NCBI GenBank assembly: GCA_037442205.1
Contig: JBBIQS010000101.1
Span: 1 to 26,983, forward strand
DNA: 26,983 nt
Source: JBBIQS01 sp037442205
Lineage (GTDB): Bacteria > Myxococcota > Myxococcia > Myxococcales > UBA5297
Direction: 5' to 3'
Made by a program: the position numbers and the translations under genes
The notes under the pieces: model-generated
Database searches by the model: none
Seen by the model: the letters and a program-made list of their open reading frames with translations, nothing else
Told to the model about the DNA's origin: nothing
In this document: one piece after another, positions 7,830-15,164 of the stretch
Numbering within the stretch: the first letter of the stretch is position 1
Layout of the letters: every line of letters begins with the position of its first letter

Positions 7830-8981
7830 CTAGCGGTCGACCTCCGGTGCCACGATGTCCAGGCTGCCGATGAGCGCCACCAGGTCGGCGATCATCAGGC
7901 CTTCGCTCTTGGGCTCGATGATCCCCATGGCCATGAAGCTGCCGGTGCGCGCGTGCACCCGGTACGGCTTGTCGGTGCCGTCGCTGACCACGTACCAGGC
8001 CATCTCGCCGCGGGCCGACTCCACCCGGGCCAGCGCCTCGCCGGCCTCGGGCTTGACGCGCTTGGGAACCTTGGCCTGGAACTCGCCCGCCGGCAGCTTG
8101 TCCAGGCACTGGCGTAGGATCTTGACCGACTCCCGCATCTCCTGGACGCGCACGAAGTACCGGTCGTAGGCGTCGCCGACCTGGCCCACCCAGCCCTTGC
8201 CGGTGACCACCTCGAACTTGAGCTCGGGATAGGCGCCGTAGGGGAGGTCGCGGCGCACGTCGAAGTCCACGCCCGAGCCGCGCAGCGACGGCCCGGCCAG
8301 GCCCCAGGCCACCGCCTCCTCGGCGGTGATGGTGCATACCCCAGCCAGCCGCTCGATGTAGATCTTGTTGTCGCTGATCAGCCGGTCGAACTCATCGACG
8401 AACGGCTCGAAGTGGTCGAGGAACTTGCGCAGCCGGTCGGCCCAGCCGTCGGGCAGGTCGAAGGCCACTCCGCCGATGCGATGGTAGTTGTAGGTCAGCC
8501 GGGCGCCGCACAGCGCCTCGAGCAGGTCGTTGATCGACTCGCGCTCGCGCAGGCCGTGGGTGAAGGGGGTGGTGGCCCCGATGTCCATGGCCATCGAGCC
8601 GGCGCCGATCAGGTGGCTGGCGATGCGGTTGAGCTCGCAGCTGATGGCCCGCAGGTACTTGGCCCGCGGCGGCACCTCGAGGCCCAGCAGCTTCTCCACC
8701 GCCAGCGCGTAGCCCTCGTTGGCGAACATCGCCGCCAGGTAGTCCACCCGGTCGGTGTAGGGCATGAACTGCGGGTACTGCACCTGCTCGGCGATCTTCT
8801 CGATGCCGCGGTGCAGGTAGCCGATCTGCGGGACCGCCTTCTTCATCACCTCGCCGTCGGTCTGGACGACGAAGTTGAGCACCCCGTGGGTCGACGGGTG
8901 CTGCGGCCCCATGTTGAGCAGCATCAGGTCGCTGTCTTGGGAGAGCTTCTCGAGGAGGACGTTCTGGCCGGCGGCGTTCAT
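7830..8981 (-). CDS. nuoD: NADH-quinone oxidoreductase subunit D (49-kDa type)
   Basis: NuoD is the 49-kDa-type subunit, related to the large subunit of NiFe hydrogenase. With NuoB it forms the quinone-reduction site. The N-terminal loop MGPQHPSTHGVLNF contains the conserved His that faces the quinone headgroup. GYLHRGIEK follows, and the C-terminus IGSLDIVAPEVDR is near-canonical. The hydrogenase-type metal ligands are absent, as expected. Its 383 residues match stand-alone NuoD, so it is not fused to NuoC. It starts 27 bp after nuoC and ends 22 bp before nuoH. Confidence 0.97.
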   Translation of the reverse strand: MNAAGQNVLLEKLSQDSDLMLLNMGPQHPSTHGVLNFVVQTDGEVMKKAVPQIGYLHRGIEKIAEQVQYPQFMPYTDRVDYLAAMFANEGYALAVEKLLGLEVPPRAKYLRAISCELNRIASHLIGAGSMAMDIGATTPFTHGLRERESINDLLEALCGARLTYNYHRIGGVAFDLPDGWADRLRKFLDHFEPFVDEFDRLISDNKIYIERLAGVCTITAEEAVAWGLAGPSLRGSGVDFDVRRDLPYGAYPELKFEVVTGKGWVGQVGDAYDRYFVRVQEMRESVKILRQCLDKLPAGEFQAKVPKRVKPEAGEALARVESARGEMAWYVVSDGTDKPYRVHARTGSFMAMGIIEPKSEGLMIADLVALIGSLDIVAPEVDR

Positions 8982-9008
8982 GGCGTCTCGCTTGGTCTGG
9001 CTATCCGG

Positions 9009-9764
9009 CTACTTGGCCGCGTCAGGATTGGGGTTCGGCGCGGCGATCTCGGCGGGGGCGGCCTCCTTGGCCGGCGCAGCCGCGAGAGCAGCCGGTGCCG
9101 CAGCAGCGGCCGGGGCCGCCGGAGCCGCGGGAGCAGCCGGAGCGGCGGCAGTCGGAGCCGCGGGGGCAGCCGGAGCAGAGGGTGCGGCAGCGGCCGGAGC
9201 AACCGGAGCCGGGGGCGCGTTCTTGGCGGCCTCGGCGCGCACCTTCTTGTCCAGGGTCAGCAGCTGATCGAGCGGGCTGACGCGCTCGTTGCTGATGCCG
9301 TGGTAGCCGCCGAACTCCTTCCAGTCCTTGCGCAGCGGGTGGCCCTGCCAGTCGTCGGGCAGGAGCAGCCGGCGCAGGTCGGGGTGGCCCTCGAACTCCA
9401 CGCCCACCAGGTCGTAGGCCTCGCGCTCCAGCCAGTTGGCGGCGCGCCACAGCGCCTGGACGCTGGGGAGCTTGGGAGCAGCCCGGTCGGCCTCGAGCTT
9501 GAGCTTGAAGGCGTGGTGATGCTTCATCGACCAGGCGTGGTAGACGACCCGGATCAGGTTGTCCTTGGGGTAGTCCACCGCGCAAAGGTCGGTGAGGTAG
9601 TCGAAACCGAGCTCCGGATCCTCCTTGAGGAAACGGACCACGTCGGTCATCCGCTCGGCCTTGACCACCACGAAGGGGTCCTTGGCGGCCACGGTCGGGC
9701 CGACCGCGTCGCCGAAGCGGGCCGCGAGCTTCTCGCGGATCTGTTCAAAGGTGAGGGCGCTCAT
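9009..9764 (-). CDS. nuoC: NADH-quinone oxidoreductase subunit C with Ala/Pro tail
   Basis: NuoC is the 30-kDa-type structural subunit of the complex I hydrophilic arm. Residues 1 to about 175 form the normal domain and include the signature EREAYDLVGVEFEGHPDLRR followed by LLPDDWQGHPLRKD. Residues from about 181 to 251 are an extra tail made almost only of Ala and Pro with a few Ser, Thr, Lys and Glu, encoded by repetitive GCC/GCG/GCT-Pro codons at roughly 9009-9225. Such a tail is probably disordered. It sits 28 bp after nuoB and 27 bp before nuoD. The core identity is firm; any role for the tail is unknown. Confidence 0.96.
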   Translation of the reverse strand: MSALTFEQIREKLAARFGDAVGPTVAAKDPFVVVKAERMTDVVRFLKEDPELGFDYLTDLCAVDYPKDNLIRVVYHAWSMKHHHAFKLKLEADRAAPKLPSVQALWRAANWLEREAYDLVGVEFEGHPDLRRLLLPDDWQGHPLRKDWKEFGGYHGISNERVSPLDQLLTLDKKVRAEAAKNAPPAPVAPAAAAPSAPAAPAAPTAAAPAAPAAPAAPAAAAAPAALAAAPAKEAAPAEIAAPNPNPDAAK

Positions 9765-9792
9765 TGTGCGAGGCTCCGGGAGCTCGTGTGGC

Positions 9793-10317
9793 CTAGGCCG
9801 ACTTGGCGGGGCGCATGCGGTCCTTCCAGCGCTCGCGAGACATCAGGTCCTGGATCTTGAGGAAGCCCTGGGTCAGCGCCTCCGGGCGCGGCGGGCAGCC
9901 GGGGATGTAGACGTCCACCGGCATGATCTTGTCGACGCCCTTGACCACCGAGTAGCTGAGCTGGAACAGCCCGCCGCAGTTGGCGCAGCTGCCCATCGCG
10001 ATCACGTACTTCGGCTCGGGCATCTGGTCGTAGAGGCGGCGGGCGCGCTCGGCCATCTTGTAGGTCAGGGTGCCGGCCACCAGCATCAGGTCCGACTGGC
10101 GCGGGCTGGCGCGGAAGATCCAGCCGAAGCGGTCCATGTCGGTGCGCGGCCCGCCGGCCTGCATCATCTCGATGCCGCAGCAGGCCAGCGCGAACAGCAG
10201 GTAGAAGATCGAGTTCTTGCGGGCCAGGTTGATCAGGTTGTCGAGCATCGCCGTGTTCAGGGTGGCGATGGCGGCGCTGGCGCCGGGGTCGTGGGAGTAT
10301 CCCTTGCGATCGGCCAT
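9793..10317 (-). CDS. nuoB: NADH-quinone oxidoreductase subunit B, operon copy
   Basis: NuoB (PSST type) holds cluster N2, which donates electrons to quinone. The ligands are Cys46 and Cys47 (ACCGIEMM), Cys111 (MGSCANCGG) and Cys141 (IPGCPPRPE). An additional Cys114 sits three residues after the third ligand. The 174-residue protein is clearly different from the second NuoB at 11550: it has LTYKMAERARRLYDQMP where the other has a different helix, and one more residue between ligands three and four. ATG start with GGAGAG upstream; 36 bp after nuoA, 28 bp before nuoC. Confidence 0.97.
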   Translation of the reverse strand: MADRKGYSHDPGASAAIATLNTAMLDNLINLARKNSIFYLLFALACCGIEMMQAGGPRTDMDRFGWIFRASPRQSDLMLVAGTLTYKMAERARRLYDQMPEPKYVIAMGSCANCGGLFQLSYSVVKGVDKIMPVDVYIPGCPPRPEALTQGFLKIQDLMSRERWKDRMRPAKSA

Positions 10318-10353
10318 GGGAAGTTCGCTCTCCGGGTGAGGAAGCTGTCAGGT

Positions 10354-10767
10354 TCAGCTGCGCTGCGAGTCGTTGCGCGGCGGCTCCACCAGCCGCTTGA
10401 TCCAGTCGAGGTCGCCCTTGGCCCACACCCAGGCCAGGCCGACCGCCAAGATGGCGAGGAAGGTGAGGATCTCGGCGAAGGCCAGCGCCCCGTGCCCCTG
10501 GGCGATCAGCGCCCGGTAGACCAGGACCACCGGCAGCATCAGCGCCACTTCGACTTCGAAGATCACGAAGACCAGCGCCACCACGTAGAAGCGGGGGTTG
10601 AAGTTGAACCAGGCCTTGCCGACCGGGACCTCACCGCACTCGTAGGTGGTCTGCTTTTCTTTGCTGGGGAAGCGCGGCTGCAGCAGCCGGCTCGCCAACA
10701 GCATGATGAAGACGAAGACGATGCCGATGACCGCGAAGACGAGCACCGTTGCGAAATCGTAGGCCAC
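10354..10767 (-). CDS. nuoA: NADH-quinone oxidoreductase subunit A, operon copy
   Basis: NuoA is a three-helix membrane subunit near the quinone site. The conserved loop YECGEVPVGKAWFNFNPRFY and the acidic membrane motif IFEVEVALMLP are present. The start is a GTG at 10765-10767, preceded by GAGGTGG. The 137-residue protein ends in a short hydrophilic tail (EPPRNDSQRS). It is the first gene of the nuo operon. The mRNA leader would be roughly 100 nt if the proposed promoter at 10873-10901 is right. A second, dissimilar NuoA is encoded divergently at 11132-11494. Confidence 0.96.
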   Translation of the reverse strand: MAYDFATVLVFAVIGIVFVFIMLLASRLLQPRFPSKEKQTTYECGEVPVGKAWFNFNPRFYVVALVFVIFEVEVALMLPVVLVYRALIAQGHGALAFAEILTFLAILAVGLAWVWAKGDLDWIKRLVEPPRNDSQRS

Positions 10768-10872
10768 GCGCCCACCTCACAAACGGGCAAGCGACCTAAC
10801 CGCGGGGGAAATCAGGGGATTTTGGACAGCTTCCCGCGCTGGTCATCGCCCAGGCTGTTTTGAAGCGCGCGC

Positions 10873-10901
10873 AAAATGTCAGAGCGAGTGCGCACTGTCA
10901 A
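10873..10901 (-). promoter_or_regulatory. Candidate sigma70-type promoter of the nuo operon
   Basis: On the minus strand, a perfect -35 box TTGACA (10901-10896) is followed by a 17-bp spacer and CATTTT (10878-10873), which keeps the A2 and T6 of a -10 box. Transcription would start near 10866, leaving a leader of about 100 nt before nuoA. The 364-bp region 10768-11131 contains no gene and separates two divergent nuo transcripts. Confidence 0.55.
10887..10896. promoter_or_regulatory. Palindrome inside the nuo promoter spacer
   Basis: AGTGCGCACT is a perfect 10-bp palindrome lying almost entirely in the spacer between the proposed -35 and -10 boxes. A repressor bound here would block the nuo promoter, but no regulator is known from this window, and short palindromes can occur by chance. 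Confidence 0.3.
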
Positions 10902-11029
10902 GTGTCGTGCACACCGATCCCCAAACGGCACTCGGAGTCCCTCTCCGAGCCCTGCGCACTGCATCAAGCCCTTGGAATCCTAGCGAGAAACCGAAGCTGG
11001 CGGGTCCTGAATTCCCTACTCGATTGTCG

Positions 11030-11058
11030 TTGACGGCTCCCGGGCGCGCTCCTACACT
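11030..11058 (+). promoter_or_regulatory. Sigma70-type promoter of the second nuoAB pair
   Basis: TTGACG at 11030-11035, a 17-bp spacer and TACACT at 11053-11058 match the housekeeping consensus at 5 of 6 and 4 of 6 positions. Transcription would start near 11065, about 67 nt before the GTG of the second nuoA. Confidence 0.65.
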
Positions 11059-11115
11059 GCGCCCGCCCTGTCGGTCGTGTGGTTTTCGACTTCGCCGACT
11101 GGCTGGCACATGTAT

Positions 11116-11122
11116 AAGGAGG
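11116..11122 (+). promoter_or_regulatory. Strong Shine-Dalgarno site that fixes the second nuoA start
   Basis: AAGGAGG lies 9 nt before a GTG at 11132. This decides the start in favour of that GTG over an open frame that continues about 75 codons further upstream through the promoter. Confidence 0.8.
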
Positions 11123-11131
11123 CGGCTGCCC

Positions 11132-11494
11132 GTGGACTACTCAACTTACCTGCCGCTGGTGGTGGCCCTGCTGGTGGCTGGGGTGCTTGGGATGCTGATG
11201 CTGGCCGCCTCCGCCTACCTGGGCCCCAAGGTGCTGAGCGCCACCAAGTCGGCTCCCTTCGAGTGCGGCTCGAACCCGATCGGCAGCGCCCGCGGCCGGT
11301 TCGCGGTCAAGTTCTACGTGGTGGCCATCCTGTTCATCGTCTTCGACCTGGAGACGGTGTTCCTCTATCCCTGGGCGGTGCTGTTCAAGGAGCTGGGCTG
11401 GTTCGGGTTCGCGGAGATGGCGACCTTCGCCGCCACCCTGGTGATCGGCCTGATCTACGTCTGGAAGAAGGGCGCGCTCGACTGGGAGCACTAG
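11132..11494 (+). CDS. nuoA: Second NADH-quinone oxidoreductase subunit A
   Basis: This is a second NuoA of 120 residues, starting at GTG after a near-perfect ribosome-binding site. It has three membrane helices, the loop FECGSNPIGSARGRFAVKFY and the acidic motif VFDLETVFLYPWAV, plus a C-terminal KKGALDWEH that ends as in many bacterial NuoA proteins. It differs strongly from the operon copy at 10354-10767, so it is not a recent duplicate and probably belongs to a different complex I lineage. It is transcribed away from the large operon and followed 55 bp later by a second nuoB. No other complex I genes follow, so its partners must be elsewhere in the genome or in the main operon. Confidence 0.95.
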   Translation: MDYSTYLPLVVALLVAGVLGMLMLAASAYLGPKVLSATKSAPFECGSNPIGSARGRFAVKFYVVAILFIVFDLETVFLYPWAVLFKELGWFGFAEMATFAATLVIGLIYVWKKGALDWEH

Positions 11495-11549
11495 AGCCCC
11501 TCGCCTTCCCGCTCGCACAGCGAGCGACGCAGTCCCAAAGGAAATCGAC

Positions 11550-12134
11550 ATGAGCGACCTGGAGCTGGCACCGGCAGTGACCACCCGCCGCGAAGAGGCG
11601 ATGGGGACGCTGCAGAAGATGGTCAGCAACGGCCTGGGGTGGGCGCGCAAGTTCTCCCTGTTCACCTACCCCTACTCCACCGCCTGCTGCGCGATGGAGT
11701 ACATGAGCGTGGCCGCCGGCCGCTACGACATCTCGCGCTTCGGCGCCGAGTTCCCCCGCTTCTCTCCCCGGCAGGCGGACCTGCTGTTGGTGGTCGGGAC
11801 CATCAACCAGAAGCAGGCGCCGATCCTGCGGCGGATCTACGAGCAGATGTGCGAGCCGAAGTGGGTGGTGGCCTTCGGGGTCTGCGCCAGCTCGGGCGGC
11901 TTCTACGACAACTACGCGGTGCTGCAGGGCATCGACCGGGTCATCCCGGTGGACGTCTACATCCCCGGCTGCCCGCCACGCCCGGAGCAGGTGCTCGACG
12001 GCCTGATGCTCCTGCAGCAGAAGATCCAGTCCCAGCCCCACAAGCTCATCGAGCGGCAGCAGAAGCTGGTGGCCGGCGCCGAGGCGCTGCGCCCGGGCCA
12101 GGTCGACTTGCTGCAGACCATGCCTGCCAAGTAG
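11550..12134 (+). CDS. nuoB: Second NADH-quinone oxidoreductase subunit B
   Basis: The 194-residue NuoB paralogue has all cluster N2 ligands: Cys46 and Cys47 (STACCAMEYM), Cys112 (FGVCASSGG) and Cys141 (IPGCPPRPE). It carries the VAAGRYDISRFGAEFPRFSP segment typical of NuoB proteins from NADH-dependent 14-subunit enzymes. An AAAGGA ribosome-binding site precedes the ATG. The C-terminal 40 residues or so are hydrophilic (HKLIERQQKLV...). It differs from the operon copy in loop length and sequence. A terminator follows at 12178, so the nuoA-nuoB pair looks like a complete two-gene unit. The pair may feed a second enzyme whose other genes, including nuoE, F and G, are elsewhere; that is inference. 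Confidence 0.96.
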   Translation: MSDLELAPAVTTRREEAMGTLQKMVSNGLGWARKFSLFTYPYSTACCAMEYMSVAAGRYDISRFGAEFPRFSPRQADLLLVVGTINQKQAPILRRIYEQMCEPKWVVAFGVCASSGGFYDNYAVLQGIDRVIPVDVYIPGCPPRPEQVLDGLMLLQQKIQSQPHKLIERQQKLVAGAEALRPGQVDLLQTMPAK

Positions 12135-12177
12135 CCCGGCTCGGCATCCTCCCTCGTCAGACTCGGCTCTCCCGCAG

Positions 12178-12214
12178 GCCCGGCCGCTCTCCAGAGCGTC
12201 CGGGCTTCGCTTTT
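12178..12214 (+). terminator. Intrinsic terminator of the second nuoAB unit
   Basis: GCCCGG (12178-12183) and CCGGGC (12200-12205) enclose a C/T mismatch and the inner stem CGCTC/GAGCG with a TCCA loop, followed by TTCGCTTTT. It lies 43 bp after the nuoB stop. Confidence 0.8.
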
Positions 12215-12353
12215 GCCCCAGCCCTCCCCGCGCCCTCTGGATCTCCGCGCCGGGCTTGATGCCGTGCGCGCAGCCCGGCGGTCTCGAAGCCCGCGGCGAG
12301 CAGTATCCGCCGACCCTTACTCCACCGCCGAGGATCCGGCGGCGAATCGCGGC

Positions 12354-12740
12354 TCACAAGCCGACGACGGCGGCCGGCGAGAGATCGCGGACGTCGAGCC
12401 CGTCGCCGAGCAGTCCGAAATCGTTCCGGCCCATGTACCACACCGTGCCGTCGGCGAGGACGGCGCAAATGCCGGTGCTGCTCACGCTCGCCTGGCGCAC
12501 GCCGGTCAGCACCTCTTTCGCGAGCAACGGCGCCGCCTCGCCCGGCACGAAGTCGCCCGCCGCCCACCCGAAGCCCCAGCAGAGGAGCGAGCCGCCCGCG
12601 CTGACGACGCAGCCGCGCCCGTTCTCCGGCCCGGCGAGCTGCAGCGGGTTCGCGACGCCTTCGACAACTCCGGGTGAGTGATCCCGGCACAGAAGGAGGC
12701 TTTGGGAATAGAGTCGCCCGGGCCGGCAATGGCGGGAAGC
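12354..12740 (-). pseudogene. Remnant of an RCC1-repeat protein gene
   Basis: An open stretch of about 128 codons on the minus strand ends at a TGA at 12354 and is closed upstream by a stop at 12741-12743. It encodes pieces of RCC1-type beta-propeller repeats: GCVVSAGGSLLCWGFG, then ICAVLADGTVWYMGRNDFG and LLGDGLDVRDLSPAAVVGL. Intact bacterial RCC1 proteins have about seven such repeats and a secretion signal. Here only about two repeats remain, there is no ATG, and no ribosome-binding site precedes the only GTG candidate at 12546-12548. I read this as a decayed 3' end of a larger gene. The surrounding sequence from 12741 to 12971 shows no recognisable gene, only a short inverted repeat near 12763-12783. 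Confidence 0.6.
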
Positions 12741-12971
12741 TCACCCGGCCCGCGGCTTGTTGGCCGCCTTCGCGGTGGCGGCCTACTTCGGAAGCTTCAC
12801 TCGCGAACGACCATCTCATTTTCCGGCTCGGCCGTCGTCACGTGGCCTCGCGCCCACAAGCTCTGCCCCACGAACCTACTTTCCCCGACCGCGGCCGGTG
12901 GATGGCGCCTTAGCAGCGGGCACTCAGGCAAAGTCCGAGGCAAAGATCGCGCTCTCGCCGCCCCCAAACGG

Positions 12972-13009
12972 CTCGAGGTCGCGCGGGCGAGCGGCCCGGC
13001 GACCTCGAG
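12972..13009 (-). terminator. Long hairpin after the LysM gene
   Basis: CTCGAGGTCGC at 12972-12982 and GCGACCTCGAG at 12999-13009 are a perfect 11-bp inverted repeat. After a single bulged G the stem continues with CGGGC/GCCCG around a 5-nt loop. It begins about 20 bp after the LysM stop on the minus strand. The following T-tract is short (CCGTTTG), so termination may be partial or may need a factor. Confidence 0.6.
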
Positions 13010-13029
13010 GTGACAGCAGTCGGCTTTAC

Positions 13030-14241
13030 CTAGTTGGCGTTGGCGTGGCGGTCGACGCGCATCTCGACCTTGTCGCCGATCACCAGCTCGCGGATCGAGC
13101 GGACCACCAAGCCGGCGGAAGCATTGTCCTTGACGTCCATGATCACGATCGTGGCCACGTCCTCGCTCGGGAAGGACCTGCCCTCGTCGCCCTGGTGCAG
13201 CGGATCGCCGCGGCGGATGACGGTGAAGGTATTGCCCGCCTCGACCCCGTCGCGCGAGCCCTTGTCCACGAAGACCACGTGGTGCTCGCCGACGGCGGGC
13301 TCGGTGGGGATCAGCAAGGTCAGGATCACGCCGGAGACCTGCCGGGTGTTCTGCTTGGCCACCACCTGGCGGTCGAAGTTGCCGAGCGGGCCGACGAAGT
13401 CGCCACGAAGGATCGGCTCGGCGGTCTGGTCGATGATCGCCCCCACCGCGCCGCCCTCGGTGGACACCACGTGCAGGTTGCCCACCACCTTGGTCATGAA
13501 GCCGTACGGCTCGTGGGTGACCGGGTGCGCCACCTCGCCCATGGTGCGAAAGATGGAGTACTTCTCACCGATCCGCACCTGGCCGGGATTGCGGAAGCGC
13601 AGGTAGACCTTGTCGTAGGTGGCGAGCATCTCCTTCTCGGCCCAGGCGCGGTCGAGCACCCCGGCGTCGTCGAGCTCGCGCTGCGTGACCAGGCCGTCCT
13701 GGCGCAGCAGCGAGCGGCGGGTCGGGCTGAAGCCGATCCTGGTGCCGGCGGCCACCGCCACCACGTCCTCGTCCTGGCCCATCAGGTCGGGGCTCTTCAT
13801 GCTGCCGGAGGTGACGTCGCCCATCTCGGCAGGGGCGGCCATCGCCGCTTCCTCGTCGCCGGCGGCCGCGGGGGCCTGGGCGGGGCCGGCCTCGACCTGG
13901 GCCGGCATCTCCTCGGCCGAGGGCATGAAGCGGATCTGGTTGCCCGGGTAGATCCAGTGCGGGTTCTCGATCTCCGGGTTGTAGGACCAGACCTTGGGCC
14001 AGTACCAGGGGTTGCCCAGGAACTTCTGCGACAGGTCCCAGAGGGTGTCGCCGGGCTTGACCACGTAGACCTCATTGGCCTGGTCGCTGCCTTGGGGAGC
14101 GCCGGGAGCCGGAGGCTGAGCGACGTCCAGGCTGCCCTGCTCGGGCTCGGTCACCGCCGGCCCGGCGCCCTCGGCGCCCTGCGCCAGGGCGAGAGTGGAG
14201 ACGGCCAGGCCCAGCAGTGCCGCCGCGATGTGCCGCTTCAT
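13030..14241 (-). CDS. Secreted LysM-domain envelope protein
   Basis: The 403-residue protein begins MKRHIAAALLGLAVSTLALAQ, a clear signal peptide with probable cleavage after Ala20. An AGGAGG ribosome-binding site lies close upstream of the ATG at 14239-14241. A Pro/Glu-rich linker leads to a LysM peptidoglycan-binding domain at about residues 58-107 (YVVKPGDTLWDLSQKFLG ... IYPGNQIRF). A second Ala/Pro/Glu linker follows. The remaining 260 residues are not a catalytic domain I recognise. They include segments such as VVFVDKGSRDGVEAGNTFTVIRRGDP and ending IGDKVEMRV, which recall beta-barrel modules of the kind seen in FlgT-like proteins; that likeness is weak. It lies 35 bp after the CpoB-like gene and probably shares its transcript. 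A role in the cell wall is inferred. Confidence 0.85.
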   Translation of the reverse strand: MKRHIAAALLGLAVSTLALAQGAEGAGPAVTEPEQGSLDVAQPPAPGAPQGSDQANEVYVVKPGDTLWDLSQKFLGNPWYWPKVWSYNPEIENPHWIYPGNQIRFMPSAEEMPAQVEAGPAQAPAAAGDEEAAMAAPAEMGDVTSGSMKSPDLMGQDEDVVAVAAGTRIGFSPTRRSLLRQDGLVTQRELDDAGVLDRAWAEKEMLATYDKVYLRFRNPGQVRIGEKYSIFRTMGEVAHPVTHEPYGFMTKVVGNLHVVSTEGGAVGAIIDQTAEPILRGDFVGPLGNFDRQVVAKQNTRQVSGVILTLLIPTEPAVGEHHVVFVDKGSRDGVEAGNTFTVIRRGDPLHQGDEGRSFPSEDVATIVIMDVKDNASAGLVVRSIRELVIGDKVEMRVDRHANAN

Positions 14242-14276
14242 GGTTCCTCCTCGTGCTCCACTTCGACAGGTCAGGT

Positions 14277-15098
14277 CTACTGCGGGCTGCTCGCCGGAGC
14301 GCCCAGGCTCTTGAGCTCGTCCTGGGCGACCTTTGCCGCCCGGCTGCTCGGATAGCGATCGATGACTCGGGACAGGATGGCCCGCGCCGAGGCGTTGTTC
14401 TTGAGCTTGAGCTGGCACTCGGCCAGCTTGACCATCGCCTCCGGCGCCTCGGCGGCGGTCGGATAGTCGTCGCTGACCCGCAGCAGGGCCATCGCCGCGC
14501 CGGCCGGGTCGCCCCAGTTCTGCAGCCCGATGCCGGCGGTGAACAGCGCCTTGGGGGCCAGCTCGCTGCGCTTATTCTTGTCGGCGAAGGTGATAAGCAG
14601 CCCCGCGCCGCGCTCGACGTCCCCGCTGCTGATCGCCTTCATCCCCTCGTCGTAGTCGGGCTGGCCTTCGCCTTTGGGTTCGGGGGCGACGTCGTCGTCG
14701 GAGAGGATCAGCTCCACCGCCTGCGGGTCCGGTTCGCGCAGCGCCACCGCGGTGGGGACCGGCGGCGCCTGGCGCTCGGGGCGCAGGGTCACGGTCTTCA
14801 GGTTCCCCGGGATGCGAGGCGAGGCGGCGGGAGCGGGAGCCGGAGCAGCGGCCGCGGGCGTCGTTCGCCGGGAGCCGGCCATCGCCTCGCGGGCCTCGAG
14901 CTGGGCGATGCGCTTCTCCAGCGCCTGCTGGCGATCGGCCAGGGCCCGCAGCTGCAGCTTGCAGGCGTCGGCCTCCGGCTTGACCGGCGCCGCGGCGCAG
15001 GCCGAAACCACCCCCAGGCAGACCGGCAGGGCCAGCCTTCCCCAGAGGAGAGCTCCATCGCTTCGCAGCGTCGTTGCCGTGGCTCGCTCCGCGCGCAA
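14277..15098 (-). CDS. CpoB/YbgF-like TPR lipoprotein
   Basis: The C-terminal 110 residues or so resemble the TPR domain of YbgF/CpoB, which coordinates peptidoglycan synthesis with the Tol-Pal system: DYDEGMKAISSGDVERGAGL, paired TPR helices, then AKVAQDELKSLGA. The N-terminal part has a hydrophobic stretch ending in the lipobox LGVVSAC, so it is probably a lipoprotein. A coiled-coil segment (LRALADRQQALEKRIAQLEAR) and an Ala/Pro linker follow. The start is uncertain. An ATG at 15161 would overlap the promoter at 15132-15161, so translation more likely begins at one of the in-frame TTG codons at 15113 or 15098. No convincing ribosome-binding site was found for either. The LysM gene follows after 35 bp. 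No tolB or pal gene is nearby, so the CpoB role is inferred. Confidence 0.75.
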   Translation of the reverse strand: MRAERATATTLRSDGALLWGRLALPVCLGVVSACAAAPVKPEADACKLQLRALADRQQALEKRIAQLEAREAMAGSRRTTPAAAAPAPAPAASPRIPGNLKTVTLRPERQAPPVPTAVALREPDPQAVELILSDDDVAPEPKGEGQPDYDEGMKAISSGDVERGAGLLITFADKNKRSELAPKALFTAGIGLQNWGDPAGAAMALLRVSDDYPTAAEAPEAMVKLAECQLKLKNNASARAILSRVIDRYPSSRAAKVAQDELKSLGAPASSPQ

Positions 15099-15131
15099 GT
15101 GCAGGTAAATCAAGACAAAAACGTTCGGGCG

Positions 15132-15161
15132 ATGATAGGGGCCGCCGGAAAGGGGTGTCAA
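15132..15161 (-). promoter_or_regulatory. Strong sigma70-type promoter for the CpoB-like/LysM unit
   Basis: On the minus strand a perfect TTGACA (15161-15156), an 18-bp spacer and TATCAT (15137-15132, 5 of 6) form the best promoter match I found in the window. Transcription would begin near 15125, which rules out an ATG start at 15161 for the downstream gene. Confidence 0.75.
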
Positions 15162-15164
15162 GAA

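Noticed and set aside
10879..11109. Small minus-strand frame in the region between the two nuoA genes
   Set aside because: It has no ribosome-binding site or recognisable motif and lies over both proposed promoters.
12678..13013. Possible small plus-strand gene of 111 codons
   Set aside because: No plausible ribosome-binding site, no domain, Arg/Ser/Pro-rich composition, and it runs through the terminator hairpin at 12972-13009.
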